Positions 1-6,295 of a stretch of DNA of 7,195 nt are shown here, one piece after another. Under the pieces are notes generated by a model that searched no databases, was not told the DNA's origin, and was given only the letters and a program-made list of their open reading frames with translations. Position numbers and translations under genes: made by a program. The stretch comes from an uncultured Collinsella sp. (lineage in GTDB: Bacteria > Actinomycetota > Coriobacteriia > Coriobacteriales > Coriobacteriaceae), in contig CABUGR010000049.1 in NCBI GenBank assembly GCA_902491135.1, forward strand, positions 1-7,195, in the 5' to 3' direction. How positions within the stretch are numbered: the stretch's first letter is position 1; the number at the start of each line of letters is the position of its first letter.

Positions 1-146
1 CGCCGATTATCGCCGTGAGTGCCAACGCCTTTGCCGACGACCGCAGGCTTTCGCGTGAGGCGGGCATGAACGCGCACCTGAGTAAACCCGTGAGCTCGCA
101 GGAGCTCGTCGAGGCGCTTGCGCACATAGCCGCCGACGCTTCATAA
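1..146 (+). CDS. C-terminal fragment of a receiver-domain protein (hybrid histidine kinase or response regulator), 5' end outside the window
   Basis: Reading from base 3, the frame gives 47 codons followed by TAA at 144-146. The peptide starts PIIAVSANAF and contains AGMNAHLSKPV. This is the last part of a CheY-like receiver domain: beta-4 ending in the conserved switch Ser/Thr (AVS), and the invariant Lys of the SKP motif before helix 5. The phospho-acceptor Asp lies outside the window. The protein ends about 20 residues after SKP, so nothing follows the receiver. That fits a hybrid kinase with a terminal receiver and argues against a response regulator with a C-terminal DNA-binding domain. 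It closely resembles the C-terminus of the kinase at 738-3542 (PIIA, NAFA and AGMNAHLSKP are shared), so the two are probably paralogues. The upstream domains cannot be seen, so the full architecture is inference. Confidence 0.85.
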   Translation, partial: PIIAVSANAFADDRRLSREAGMNAHLSKPVSSQELVEALAHIAADAS

Positions 147-148
147 GC

Positions 149-188
149 ATATGGCCCGGTTCCAAGGTTGGTTGGAACTGGGCCATAT
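149..188. terminator. Strong hairpin between convergent genes, probable bidirectional terminator
   Basis: Bases 149-165 and 172-188 form a 17-bp stem with one G-U pair (on the plus strand) and a 6-base loop (GGTTGG). It begins 2 bases after the stop codon at 144-146 and lies 28 bases beyond the stop of the minus-strand gene at 216. The position between two converging genes fits transcription termination in both directions. The T tract is weak on either side (TGCTATTTG on plus, no run on minus), so it is not a textbook intrinsic terminator. It could also act as an mRNA 3'-end stabiliser. Confidence 0.6.
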
Positions 189-215
189 TGCTATTTGCGA
201 GACCTGCTGAGGGGC

Positions 216-695
216 TTACTTTTCCTGAATTTGCTTACCGCAAAGATGCTCAATCGTAATCTCGTAGAGCTGGACGCCCTTAATACCCTTGGCGATTTCC
301 TCTTCGACTTCTTCGGCAGAAGGGTAGTACTTAAGGGCGAGCTGGCGGACTTTGTCCTCGATAAACGCGGGGGTGTCATTCGCCAGGCGACAACGGCCAA
401 AGACGACGGTGCTCATAACGTAGGGAGCCCAGTCACCGTCCTGGTACCACTCGTTGCCGTATACGGTAAAGCAGACCTTGTCATCGCGCTTGAGTGCGTC
501 GACCTTGTGGCCGGCTTTGGCGCCATGGAAATAGATCTTGTCGTGCTCGGCGTCAAAGAAGTAGTTGACGGGAATGGCGTACGGGTAGCCATCGTCGCCG
601 TTGACGGCAAAGACGCCGCGCTTGCAGGTGGCGAGCAGTTTGCGCGCTTCCTCGTCGGTGATGGCGCGTTTCTTTCGACGTAAGGGCCTAAACAT
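216..695 (-). CDS. Pyridoxamine 5'-phosphate oxidase family / NimA-like flavin-binding protein
   Basis: The product is 159 residues, the usual size for a single split-barrel FMN-binding protein of the Pyridox_ox_2/NimA type. After a basic N-terminus comes a helix (ITDEEARKLL), then the strand GVFAVNGDDGYPYAIPVNYFF (about 27-47) and the family hallmark IYFHGAKAGHKVDAL (about 54-68), followed by VCFTVYG. These segments normally form the flavin pocket and dimer interface. Members bind FMN or related cofactors and are annotated as general flavin reductases/oxidases or 5-nitroimidazole reductases; the real substrate is unknown. I chose the ATG at 693-695 because GAAAGGAAG (702-710) is a good ribosome binding site. 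An in-frame ATG further upstream (to 734) adds 13 residues with no such site. The gene starts 42 bases after the kinase stop on the same strand, so it is probably the second gene of that operon. The family call is firm; nitro-drug reduction is only a possibility. Confidence 0.88.
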   Translation of the reverse strand: MFRPLRRKKRAITDEEARKLLATCKRGVFAVNGDDGYPYAIPVNYFFDAEHDKIYFHGAKAGHKVDALKRDDKVCFTVYGNEWYQDGDWAPYVMSTVVFGRCRLANDTPAFIEDKVRQLALKYYPSAEEVEEEIAKGIKGVQLYEITIEHLCGKQIQEK

Positions 696-701
696 CGTTG
701 G

Positions 702-710
702 CTTCCTTTC
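702..710 (-). promoter_or_regulatory. Ribosome binding site that fixes the start of the NimA-like gene
   Basis: On the minus strand GAAAGGAAG lies 6 bases upstream of the ATG at 693-695. It supports that ATG over the in-frame ATG at 732-734, which overlaps the intercistronic gap and has no comparable purine box. Confidence 0.7.
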
Positions 711-737
711 TGGTCGTGCGTGGTGGTTGAGCACAAA

Positions 738-3542
738 CTATAGCGAAACGGATCCGTTTTTCTTGATGCGGGCGAGTATGTTTTTGAGCTTGTTAAAGTC
801 GAGCGGTTTGGACAGATGGGCGTTCATGCCGGCGCCGTGTGCCGCCTTGGCGTCTTCGGCAAAGGCGTTGTCGGTGAGCGCGATGATGGGGATATCGGCT
901 GCATCGACCTTCTCGCTCAGACGAATCACGCGGGTTACCTCGTAGCCGTCCATGTCCGGCATCATAATGTCCATCAGGATCGCATCGAAGCTGCCGGCGG
1001 GACGGCCAACGTATAGGTCGACCGCTTCGTTGCCATCGGCGGCGCGAGTTACGACAATGCCTTCGCTTTCGAGCAGCGCCTGGGCAATCTCGGCATTGAG
1101 CTCGTTATCTTCTGCCAAAAGAACGTTCATGCCGGCAAGCGAGCAGCTGTCTGCTTGCTCGTCCGCGCGTTCTCTTGCCTGAGGGTCTTTGTCGATATCG
1201 AGCGGAATCTGGACGTTGAACGTACTCCCTACGCCAACCTCACTCGAAATCTCAATCGTGCCGCCCATCAGTTCAATAAGCGACTTGACGATTGGCATGC
1301 CCATGCCGGTTCCTTGAAACTTACTGCGCGCATCGTCACCTTCTTGGGCAAACGGCTCATAGATATGCTTTAAAAACTTGGGAGTCATACCAATGCCGGT
1401 ATCCGAAACGCTAAAGCAAAAGAGCGCGCGCCCGTTATCGAGTGGCTTGGTCTTTGAGCTAAAGGTGACGGAGCCGCCGTGCTTGTTGTACTTAATGCTG
1501 TTGTCTAACAGGTTGATCATGATCTGTCGGATATGGGTGGGACTGCCGATCATGTATGGCCCCGCGGCGTACGGCAGACTATTGTCCTGCATTGTGATGC
1601 CGTTACTGGACGCGCGGAGCTTGCACAGCACCAGCGTATCATCACAAAGCTCTTTGAGGTTAAAAGGCGCATGTTCCAGTGTTAGCTTGCGGTCTTCGAT
1701 TTTTCCCATCTCGAGGATGTCGTTGATCAGCGAGAGCAGGTGATTGGCGGCAACGCGCGCCTTGGCACGGCTCTCGCGGGCGACTTGCATATCGCCTTCC
1801 TTCAATTCTTCAATTTCGATAAGGCCCAGGATACCGTTGAGCGGCGTACGGATGTCGTGGCTCATGCGCGTGAGGAATGCCGTCTTAGCGGCGTTGGCAG
1901 CATCGGCTTTTTTGCGCTCGGTTCGATCGCGCACGAGCGCCCAGATGAGCAGGACGATGCCGACCGACAACATACCGATGAGGGTAGCTGCAATGGCGGT
2001 GCGGTTGCGATAAAGGAATTGAAGCGTGTTGGATTCCTGGGCCGTGTACGACGTGGAGGAGTAATTACTTGCGGAGAGCGATTCTCCGGCATTGATGATG
2101 CCCTTGTTGATGATTCCCAGCAGTTCGGGCTTGCCGCGCGACATCAAGCACGCGAGGTCACAGGTGTCAGGGAGCTCGACCGTCTCGCAGTCCTCGAGAT
2201 CATAACGGTCACCGATGGTTTTTACGCGTGAACTGGGAGCGACGATGCAGCGCGCCGTTCCCTTCCTGAGGGCGTCGAACGCTTCATCGTCGGATTGGTA
2301 TTCGGTTACGGTCGCTGTGGGGAATAGACTTTCAAGTGCATTTCGGTTGACAAACGATGATTTGGTACAGGCGATGTTCTGAAGGTCTTTTTTCAGGTTA
2401 CTGCCGGTGTGGATGGCGGTGAGGGACATGGTCCCCAACGATACCGACTGCACAACGCCTGATTGCTCGGCAAACCAGCAATCTCGGTATGCCGGCAGCG
2501 CAACGTCTATGCTTCCCTCTGACAGGGCCTTTGACATCATCTTGTAGCTATCAAAGGCGACGGTTTTGACCGTAATGCCAAATTTATCGTGTAGCGTCGT
2601 CGCAAGCGATGCGAGCGAGCCTTCCATTTTGCCGTCTTCGTCTTCGTTGCAGTAGGGGAGTTTGCCCGTAATGTAGCCGAGCGTGATGGTGTTGTTGTTC
2701 GCCTTGAGCCAGGCGCGCTCATCGCCGGTGAGCGAGGATGATCCGCTGTTTTGCGCTGAATAGTTCGATTTGACCTCGTCGTTATAGCGGGGGTTGACGC
2801 GGTTGATTGCCGCCATTGCGGAGTTGATGTTGTCCATCAGGTCGGGGCGGCTTTTGGGAACGGCAAAGTAGTAGTCGCTCGAACCGACGTAGAACATGGG
2901 CGACGCCTCGGGCGACGAAATGGTGTCGTTCATGATGATGGCGTCGACCTCGCCGTTTGCGAGCGCGTCAAAGAGAACGGAGCCTCCGTCATACTCCCTG
3001 TATGTGCAGGCGATTCCCTCGTTGGCGAGCCACTGCTGGCCGACGATGGTTTGCATAACACCGGAGTTGTAACCGATGGTGAGACCCTGGAGTGCTTGAG
3101 GGTCACCCTTGGCCAGGTCGTCACGGTCGGGCCTGGCGTAGATGTAGTAGCGCTCGGTGCCCTCGGGGTTCGAGGAAAAGAGCAGCTTTTGGGCGCGTTC
3201 CTCGGAGTAGGAGATGTTGGGCATGAGGTCGATCTCGCCTGCCTCGAGCATGTCCATAAGCTCGGTGAAGGTGCCGGAGACGTATTCGTACCGCCAGCCG
3301 GGCGTGTAGTACGACAGGGTCTGGAGGTACTCGTAACCCCATCCCGAGAGACGCTCGCCGGGGGTGCCGTTCTGGAAGCCCTCGTTGTTGACGAGCCAGC
3401 CGACGCGGACCGTCTTGACTGGCTGACTAGAGTCATCGGCAAAAGCCTGGACAGGCGCGATGGAACTCAGTGCGGCAAGCGCGGCAAGCACAATGGCCAG
3501 GGCGCGACATATAACTGAACGAAGGACAGTGGCAGCTCTCAC
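738..3542 (-). CDS. Transmembrane hybrid sensor histidine kinase with two periplasmic-binding-like (SBP_bac_3) sensor domains and a terminal receiver, BvgS/EvgS-like
   Basis: With the GTG start at 3540-3542 the product is 934 residues; positions below use that start. Order: signal peptide 1-35 (basic end, hydrophobic core, cut after AFA); first solute-binding-like domain about 44-257; second about 285-485; one membrane helix about 515-537; HisKA about 552-619 with phosphorylated His562 in FLTRMSHDIRTPLNG; HATPase about 665-781 with N-box NLLDN (677-681), DTGIGM (714-719) and GTGMGM (744-749); receiver about 805-926 with acidic pair E811/D812, phospho-acceptor D858 in MDIMMPDMDG, T890 and K912. 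All catalytic residues look intact. By family knowledge the outer domains bind a small molecule such as an amino acid and control autophosphorylation, with phosphate moving His to Asp. Unlike BvgS there is no PAS domain, no HPt and no DNA-binding output, so a separate phosphotransfer partner is expected but none is visible. An alternative ATG at 3575 would add 11 residues. The NimA-like gene follows on the same strand. Confidence 0.95.
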   Translation of the reverse strand: MRAATVLRSVICRALAIVLAALAALSSIAPVQAFADDSSQPVKTVRVGWLVNNEGFQNGTPGERLSGWGYEYLQTLSYYTPGWRYEYVSGTFTELMDMLEAGEIDLMPNISYSEERAQKLLFSSNPEGTERYYIYARPDRDDLAKGDPQALQGLTIGYNSGVMQTIVGQQWLANEGIACTYREYDGGSVLFDALANGEVDAIIMNDTISSPEASPMFYVGSSDYYFAVPKSRPDLMDNINSAMAAINRVNPRYNDEVKSNYSAQNSGSSSLTGDERAWLKANNNTITLGYITGKLPYCNEDEDGKMEGSLASLATTLHDKFGITVKTVAFDSYKMMSKALSEGSIDVALPAYRDCWFAEQSGVVQSVSLGTMSLTAIHTGSNLKKDLQNIACTKSSFVNRNALESLFPTATVTEYQSDDEAFDALRKGTARCIVAPSSRVKTIGDRYDLEDCETVELPDTCDLACLMSRGKPELLGIINKGIINAGESLSASNYSSTSYTAQESNTLQFLYRNRTAIAATLIGMLSVGIVLLIWALVRDRTERKKADAANAAKTAFLTRMSHDIRTPLNGILGLIEIEELKEGDMQVARESRAKARVAANHLLSLINDILEMGKIEDRKLTLEHAPFNLKELCDDTLVLCKLRASSNGITMQDNSLPYAAGPYMIGSPTHIRQIMINLLDNSIKYNKHGGSVTFSSKTKPLDNGRALFCFSVSDTGIGMTPKFLKHIYEPFAQEGDDARSKFQGTGMGMPIVKSLIELMGGTIEISSEVGVGSTFNVQIPLDIDKDPQARERADEQADSCSLAGMNVLLAEDNELNAEIAQALLESEGIVVTRAADGNEAVDLYVGRPAGSFDAILMDIMMPDMDGYEVTRVIRLSEKVDAADIPIIALTDNAFAEDAKAAHGAGMNAHLSKPLDFNKLKNILARIKKNGSVSL

Positions 3543-3548
3543 ATGCAA

Positions 3549-3552
3549 TCCT
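3549..3552 (-). promoter_or_regulatory. Ribosome binding site supporting the GTG start of the kinase
   Basis: On the minus strand AGGA is followed by a 6-base spacer and GTG (3540-3542). The upstream in-frame ATG at 3573-3575 is preceded by GGTATCCTT with no Shine-Dalgarno match. Starting at GTG also yields a compact signal peptide (MRAATVLRS, hydrophobic core, cleavage after AFA) instead of a long 26-residue leader. Confidence 0.55.
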
Positions 3553-3634
3553 AACGAATCGAGACAATACCGCATAAGGATACCAGCTCAGCCTGCCCAG
3601 TCGGCAGCTGTACCGCTAAACGCTCCCGCCCGGC

Positions 3635-3717
3635 AGTCATCGGGGACGTTCTTAAACGACTAGTCATCGGGGACGTTCTTGTTTGACTGGTCATTTAAGA
3701 ACGTCCCCAATGACTAG
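3635..3717. repeat. Palindromic intergenic repeat: two direct copies and one inverted copy of a 19-base unit (REP/MITE-like)
   Basis: The unit AGTCATCGGGGACGTTCTT occurs at 3635-3653 and identically at 3662-3680, 27 bases apart. An inverted copy lies at 3697-3715 with a single difference (C to T in the unit). The second copy and the inverted copy can form a 21-bp stem (3660-3680 with 3697-3717, one mismatch) with a 16-base loop. The first copy can instead pair with the inverted copy over 26 positions (3635-3660 with 3690-3715, two mismatches). No open reading frame or transposase lies inside. The arrangement resembles a REP/BIME or a very small non-autonomous element. I associate similar GGGGACGTTCTT palindromes with Collinsella intergenic regions, from memory and not from a search. 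Confidence 0.8.
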
Positions 3718-3737
3718 TTCCGTTTGCTGGGGAGGCG

Positions 3738-3746
3738 TGGGACAAT
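3738..3746 (+). promoter_or_regulatory. Possible extended -10 promoter element for the channel-LOG operon
   Basis: TGGGACAAT matches the extended -10 form TGn followed by a box (GACAAT) with four of six consensus bases. It lies about 40 bases before the ATG at 3787 and just right of the palindromic repeat. The hexamer 17 bases upstream (TTCCGT, 3718-3723) is a poor -35 and touches the repeat edge. Weak evidence only. Confidence 0.3.
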
Positions 3747-3786
3747 ACCGAGCGAACGTGATTGGTTGTCCGTGGAAGGGGTCGCG

Positions 3787-4212
3787 ATGAAAAAGCTCAG
3801 GACGCTTGCCGATGTGCTGCGACAGGCTGGCTTTGCACGCATTACGGGCCTGTTTCTTATTTTCTATCTGCTTTGCTCGACGGCTGTCTGGCTGTCCGAG
3901 CCCACGACCCTCACGTTTGGCGATGGTCTCTGGTTTAGCTTTGAGACGGTCTCGACGATTGGCTTTGGCGATATCCCCGCTGAAACGCCGGTTGCCCGCG
4001 GCATTACCGTTATCCTAAGCGTCATCAGTATCTTCTATATCGCCATGCTTACGGGCGTGGCGGTGAACTACTGCAATACGCTTATCAAGATGCGCCAAAA
4101 GGACACCATGGCGCGCTTTATGGACGATCTTGAGCATTTGGAAGAACTCGACCGCGATGAGCTCGCCGATTTGTCGCGCCGCGTGCGCGAATACCGTCGC
4201 CGGCAACGATAG
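3787..4212 (+). CDS. Small two-helix potassium-channel-like protein (Ion_trans_2 family)
   Basis: The product is 141 residues. It has a first membrane helix at about 17-36, a pore helix and selectivity filter at about 45-62 (GLWFSFETVSTIGFGD), and a second membrane helix at about 71-95. TIGFGD at 57-62 is a recognisable variant of the K+ filter TVGYGD. Four subunits would normally assemble a K+-selective pore in the cytoplasmic membrane. The C-terminus (about 100-141) is short, charged and probably helical or coiled coil; there is no RCK/TrkA_N ligand-binding domain, so gating cannot be deduced. I chose ATG 3787 because GGAAGGGG precedes it by 5 bases; an in-frame start at 3724 would run through poorly conserved upstream sequence without a site. 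The next gene begins 36 bases downstream on the same strand, suggesting an operon. K+ selectivity is inferred from the filter. Confidence 0.88.
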   Translation: MKKLRTLADVLRQAGFARITGLFLIFYLLCSTAVWLSEPTTLTFGDGLWFSFETVSTIGFGDIPAETPVARGITVILSVISIFYIAMLTGVAVNYCNTLIKMRQKDTMARFMDDLEHLEELDRDELADLSRRVREYRRRQR

Positions 4213-4248
4213 AACGGGTGCCGCGCGTCACGACGAGGGGGATTGCAT

Positions 4249-4782
4249 ATGAACATCACCGTCTACCTGGGCGCGAGCGTCGGCAACGACCCGGCGTTTC
4301 TGCCTGCAGTGCGAGAGCTCGGCACGTGGATTGGCTCCAATGGCCACGCGCTCGTATACGGCGGGTCCAAATCGGGACTGATGGGCGCGCTCGCCGATAG
4401 CGTACTCGAGGCAGGCGGACATGTGACGGGTGTGGAGCCGAGCTTTTTTATCGAGGCAGAGTTTCAACACGACGGAATCGACGACCTTATCGTGACGAGC
4501 GATATGGCGGAGCGCAAGGCCAAGATGATCGAGCTCGGCGATGCGTTCATCGCATTTCCGGGCGGCACGGGCACGCTCGAGGAGATTGCCGAGGTTATGT
4601 CCGCGGTGTCGTTGGGGCACCTGAGCTCTCCGTGCATCCTGTATAACCTGGACGGTTACTACAACGACCTCAAGGCGTTGCTCGGGCACATGATTGATAA
4701 GGGGCTTTCGAGCCCGAGGCGCCAGCACGGCATCTACTTTGCCGACGATTTGCGCGAGATTGCCTCGATTATCAACGGATAA
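4249..4782 (+). CDS. LOG / TIGR00730 family Rossmann-fold nucleotide 5'-monophosphate phosphoribohydrolase
   Basis: The product is 177 residues, typical of single-domain LOG proteins. It starts with a Rossmann strand (ITVYLGASVG), then YGGSKSGLMG at about 37-46, the substrate-site segment MAERKAKM at 86-93, and the signature PGGTGTLEE at 104-112. The Arg of the ERK segment and the Glu residues of PGGTGTLEE are the residues expected to act in hydrolysing the N-glycosidic bond of purine nucleoside monophosphates, releasing base and ribose 5-phosphate. In plants and actinobacteria such enzymes activate cytokinins, while in most bacteria the true substrate is uncertain. Older annotations call the family lysine decarboxylase, which the signature does not support. 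The ATG at 4249 follows GAGGGGG by 7 bases; an upstream in-frame TTG two codons earlier is less likely. It probably shares a transcript with the channel gene 36 bases upstream. Confidence 0.93.
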   Translation: MNITVYLGASVGNDPAFLPAVRELGTWIGSNGHALVYGGSKSGLMGALADSVLEAGGHVTGVEPSFFIEAEFQHDGIDDLIVTSDMAERKAKMIELGDAFIAFPGGTGTLEEIAEVMSAVSLGHLSSPCILYNLDGYYNDLKALLGHMIDKGLSSPRRQHGIYFADDLREIASIING

Positions 4783-4862
4783 GTCTTGAGCCTGCCCCAC
4801 TATGGCTCCCAATGGTGCCGTTTGCGGCGCAGGTGGTTGGCTCGTTCGGGCAACGCTCGCTC

Positions 4863-4868
4863 TACAAT
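4863..4868 (+). promoter_or_regulatory. Probable -10 box for the ClC gene
   Basis: TACAAT matches five of six bases of the sigma-70 -10 consensus and lies 39 bases before the ATG at 4908. The -35 is unclear: TTGGCT at 4837-4842 is the best hexamer but leaves a 20-base spacer. The 125-base spacer (4783-4907) otherwise shows no clear hairpin terminator after the LOG gene, so read-through from that operon is possible. GGGAGGA just before the ATG is a strong ribosome binding site. Confidence 0.45.
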
Positions 4869-4907
4869 AAAACGTATCTATGTCGACTTTGACCGCGGGA
4901 GGACCCG

Positions 4908-6206
4908 ATGGATAACCTTGCCAAACCCACGAACCGAGCGCTGTTTTTGGTCAGCGTTGCCGTGACCGGTGCACTCGCGGGTGCCGCAGTCTGGCTGTTC
5001 TTTTTTGCGATGGAGCACGGTATCGACTATCTATGGACCGAGATTCCGCACGCGCTGGGCGTCGCTTCGCCCGAGCTTGCCAGCGGCCCGTTTGGCTTTC
5101 TGCCGTACCCGTTTTTTGTCTGCCTGCTGGGCGGCCTGTTAATCGGTCTGTACGAAAAGATGACAGGCACCAAGACCGATGACCTCAACCAGGTGATGGC
5201 TAAGGTTAAGCAAGACGGGCGCTACCCGTACGACAACCTGGGCAAGCTTTCGCTCGCGGCATTGCTGCCGCTGCTGTTTGGCGGAAGCATTGGACCGGAG
5301 GCCGGCCTGACCGGCGTTATCGCCGGTCTGTGCAGCTGGGTCGGCGACCGCATGCGTCGCTTTGGCGCCGAGTTTAGGGAGCTCACGTTGCTGGGCACCC
5401 AGGCTGCCCTGACGGCGCTCTTTACCGCGCCCGTCTTTGGCTTTGTGGCGCCGCTTGCCGGTAGCACCGACGGCCAGGGTGAAGACGCCGACGATGAGTC
5501 CGCGTCCGGCGAGATCACCATCAAGCTGCCCAAGGCGCAAAAGACGGTGGTCTACGGTATTGCGATTGCCGGCGGTCTGGGCACCTACCTGCTGCTTGGA
5601 CAGCTTGTGGGCGGCGGCATGGGCATGCCCAGGTTCGAGTCCGCCGAGGTGGGCAACCTAGAGCTTACCTGGCTCGTCCCTCTGTCGTTGATCGGCACCG
5701 TCTGCGGATGGCTGTACTTTGTCTCTGAGCATGCGAGCGAGGCACTGTCTCACGCAATAGGGGAGCGTCCTGTCGTCAAGGCCATGCTAGCCGGTCTGGC
5801 GCTCGCCATCTGTGGCACGGTTCTGCCCTACACCATGTTTGCCGGCGAGACCCAGGCCGACGTGCTCATGGAAACCTACCTGACCATTCCCGCTGGCGTG
5901 CTTATCGCGACCGGTCTTGTTAAGGCCATGCTGACGCCCGCCCTCATCAACCTTGGTTGGCGTGGCGGCCACTTCTTCCCGGTTATCTTCTCGGGTGTGA
6001 GCCTGGGCTACGGCCTTGCCATCCTCACCGATCCGGTCTTTTGCGTCGCCGTCTGCACGGCATCGACGATGGGTGCGGTCATGCGCCAGCCGGTCATGGT
6101 CGTGGGCCTGCTGCTCATGTGCTTCCCACTCAAGGGTATCGTCTGCATGATCATCGCGGCCGTCATCGCCGCCGGCATTCCACTGCCCAAGCCGCTGCGC
6201 AAGTAG
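4908..6206 (+). CDS. ClC-type voltage-gated chloride channel / H+-Cl- antiporter family protein, no CBS domains
   Basis: The product is 432 residues and very hydrophobic, with about ten membrane segments, the size of a bacterial ClC core without cytoplasmic CBS domains. GGSIGPEAGLTG (125-136) corresponds to ClC motif GxEGP, with Glu131 at the place of the gating/proton glutamate. GGHFFPVIFSG (353-363) corresponds to GxFxP and is followed by the usual GYGLA and MGAVMRQP segments. Both halves of the inverted-repeat fold therefore seem present. The motif GSGIP, whose Ser coordinates the central chloride, is not seen: the corresponding region (about 87-110) reads TGTKTDDLNQVMAKVKQDG. A polar acidic stretch (about 187-205, GQGEDADDESASGE) separates the halves. 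Family members carry Cl- or other anions through the membrane; whether this one is a channel or an exchanger, and its anion, cannot be read from sequence. GGGAGGA lies shortly before the ATG. The gene converges on the ABC operon at 6296. Confidence 0.9.
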   Translation: MDNLAKPTNRALFLVSVAVTGALAGAAVWLFFFAMEHGIDYLWTEIPHALGVASPELASGPFGFLPYPFFVCLLGGLLIGLYEKMTGTKTDDLNQVMAKVKQDGRYPYDNLGKLSLAALLPLLFGGSIGPEAGLTGVIAGLCSWVGDRMRRFGAEFRELTLLGTQAALTALFTAPVFGFVAPLAGSTDGQGEDADDESASGEITIKLPKAQKTVVYGIAIAGGLGTYLLLGQLVGGGMGMPRFESAEVGNLELTWLVPLSLIGTVCGWLYFVSEHASEALSHAIGERPVVKAMLAGLALAICGTVLPYTMFAGETQADVLMETYLTIPAGVLIATGLVKAMLTPALINLGWRGGHFFPVIFSGVSLGYGLAILTDPVFCVAVCTASTMGAVMRQPVMVVGLLLMCFPLKGIVCMIIAAVIAAGIPLPKPLRK

Positions 6207-6295
6207 TACAGTGGCGCACGCCGGGGACATGCCCTTTGCCACGGATTTGCGGGGAGGGGGGCGATCGCGTCCTTCGCGGATTGAGACTCGTGTGG
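6207..6295. other. Convergent intergenic spacer with a weak inverted repeat
   Basis: This 89-base spacer separates the stop of the ClC gene from the stop of the minus-strand permease. GTGGC (6211-6215) can pair with GCCAC (6238-6242), enclosing CCGGGGACATGCC. The stem is short and no T tract follows, so a terminator is only a guess. The GGGGAC core echoes the palindromic repeat at 3635-3717, but the match is too short to claim kinship. No gene is apparent here. Confidence 0.3.

Noticed and set aside
168..683. Plus-strand open frame of 171 codons opposite the NimA-like gene
   Set aside because: It is the mirror of a gene with clear family motifs and a good ribosome binding site. It starts inside the hairpin and its translation has no recognisable fold.
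1740..2231. Plus-strand open frame of 163 codons inside the kinase
   Set aside because: Lies fully opposite the kinase's membrane, linker and HisKA region; composition is that of an antisense shadow and no motif is seen.
2930..3442. Minus-strand open frame of 170 codons within the kinase in another frame
   Set aside because: Ser/Thr/Arg/Pro-rich reading of the true kinase frame shifted by one base; it does not represent a frameshifted domain because the main frame is intact throughout.
3584..3610. Possible operator-like inverted repeat CAGCT...AGCTG upstream of the kinase
   Set aside because: Arms pair over only five bases at the ends with mismatched interior; too weak to call.
3635..3717. 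Could the repeated units be a short CRISPR array?
   Set aside because: Only two direct copies with an 8-base gap, plus an inverted copy; there are no regular spacers and no cas genes.
4228..4812. Minus-strand open frame of 194 codons opposite the LOG gene
   Set aside because: Its extent tracks the LOG gene, which has the full PGGTGTLEE signature. Long antisense frames are expected in GC-rich coding DNA.
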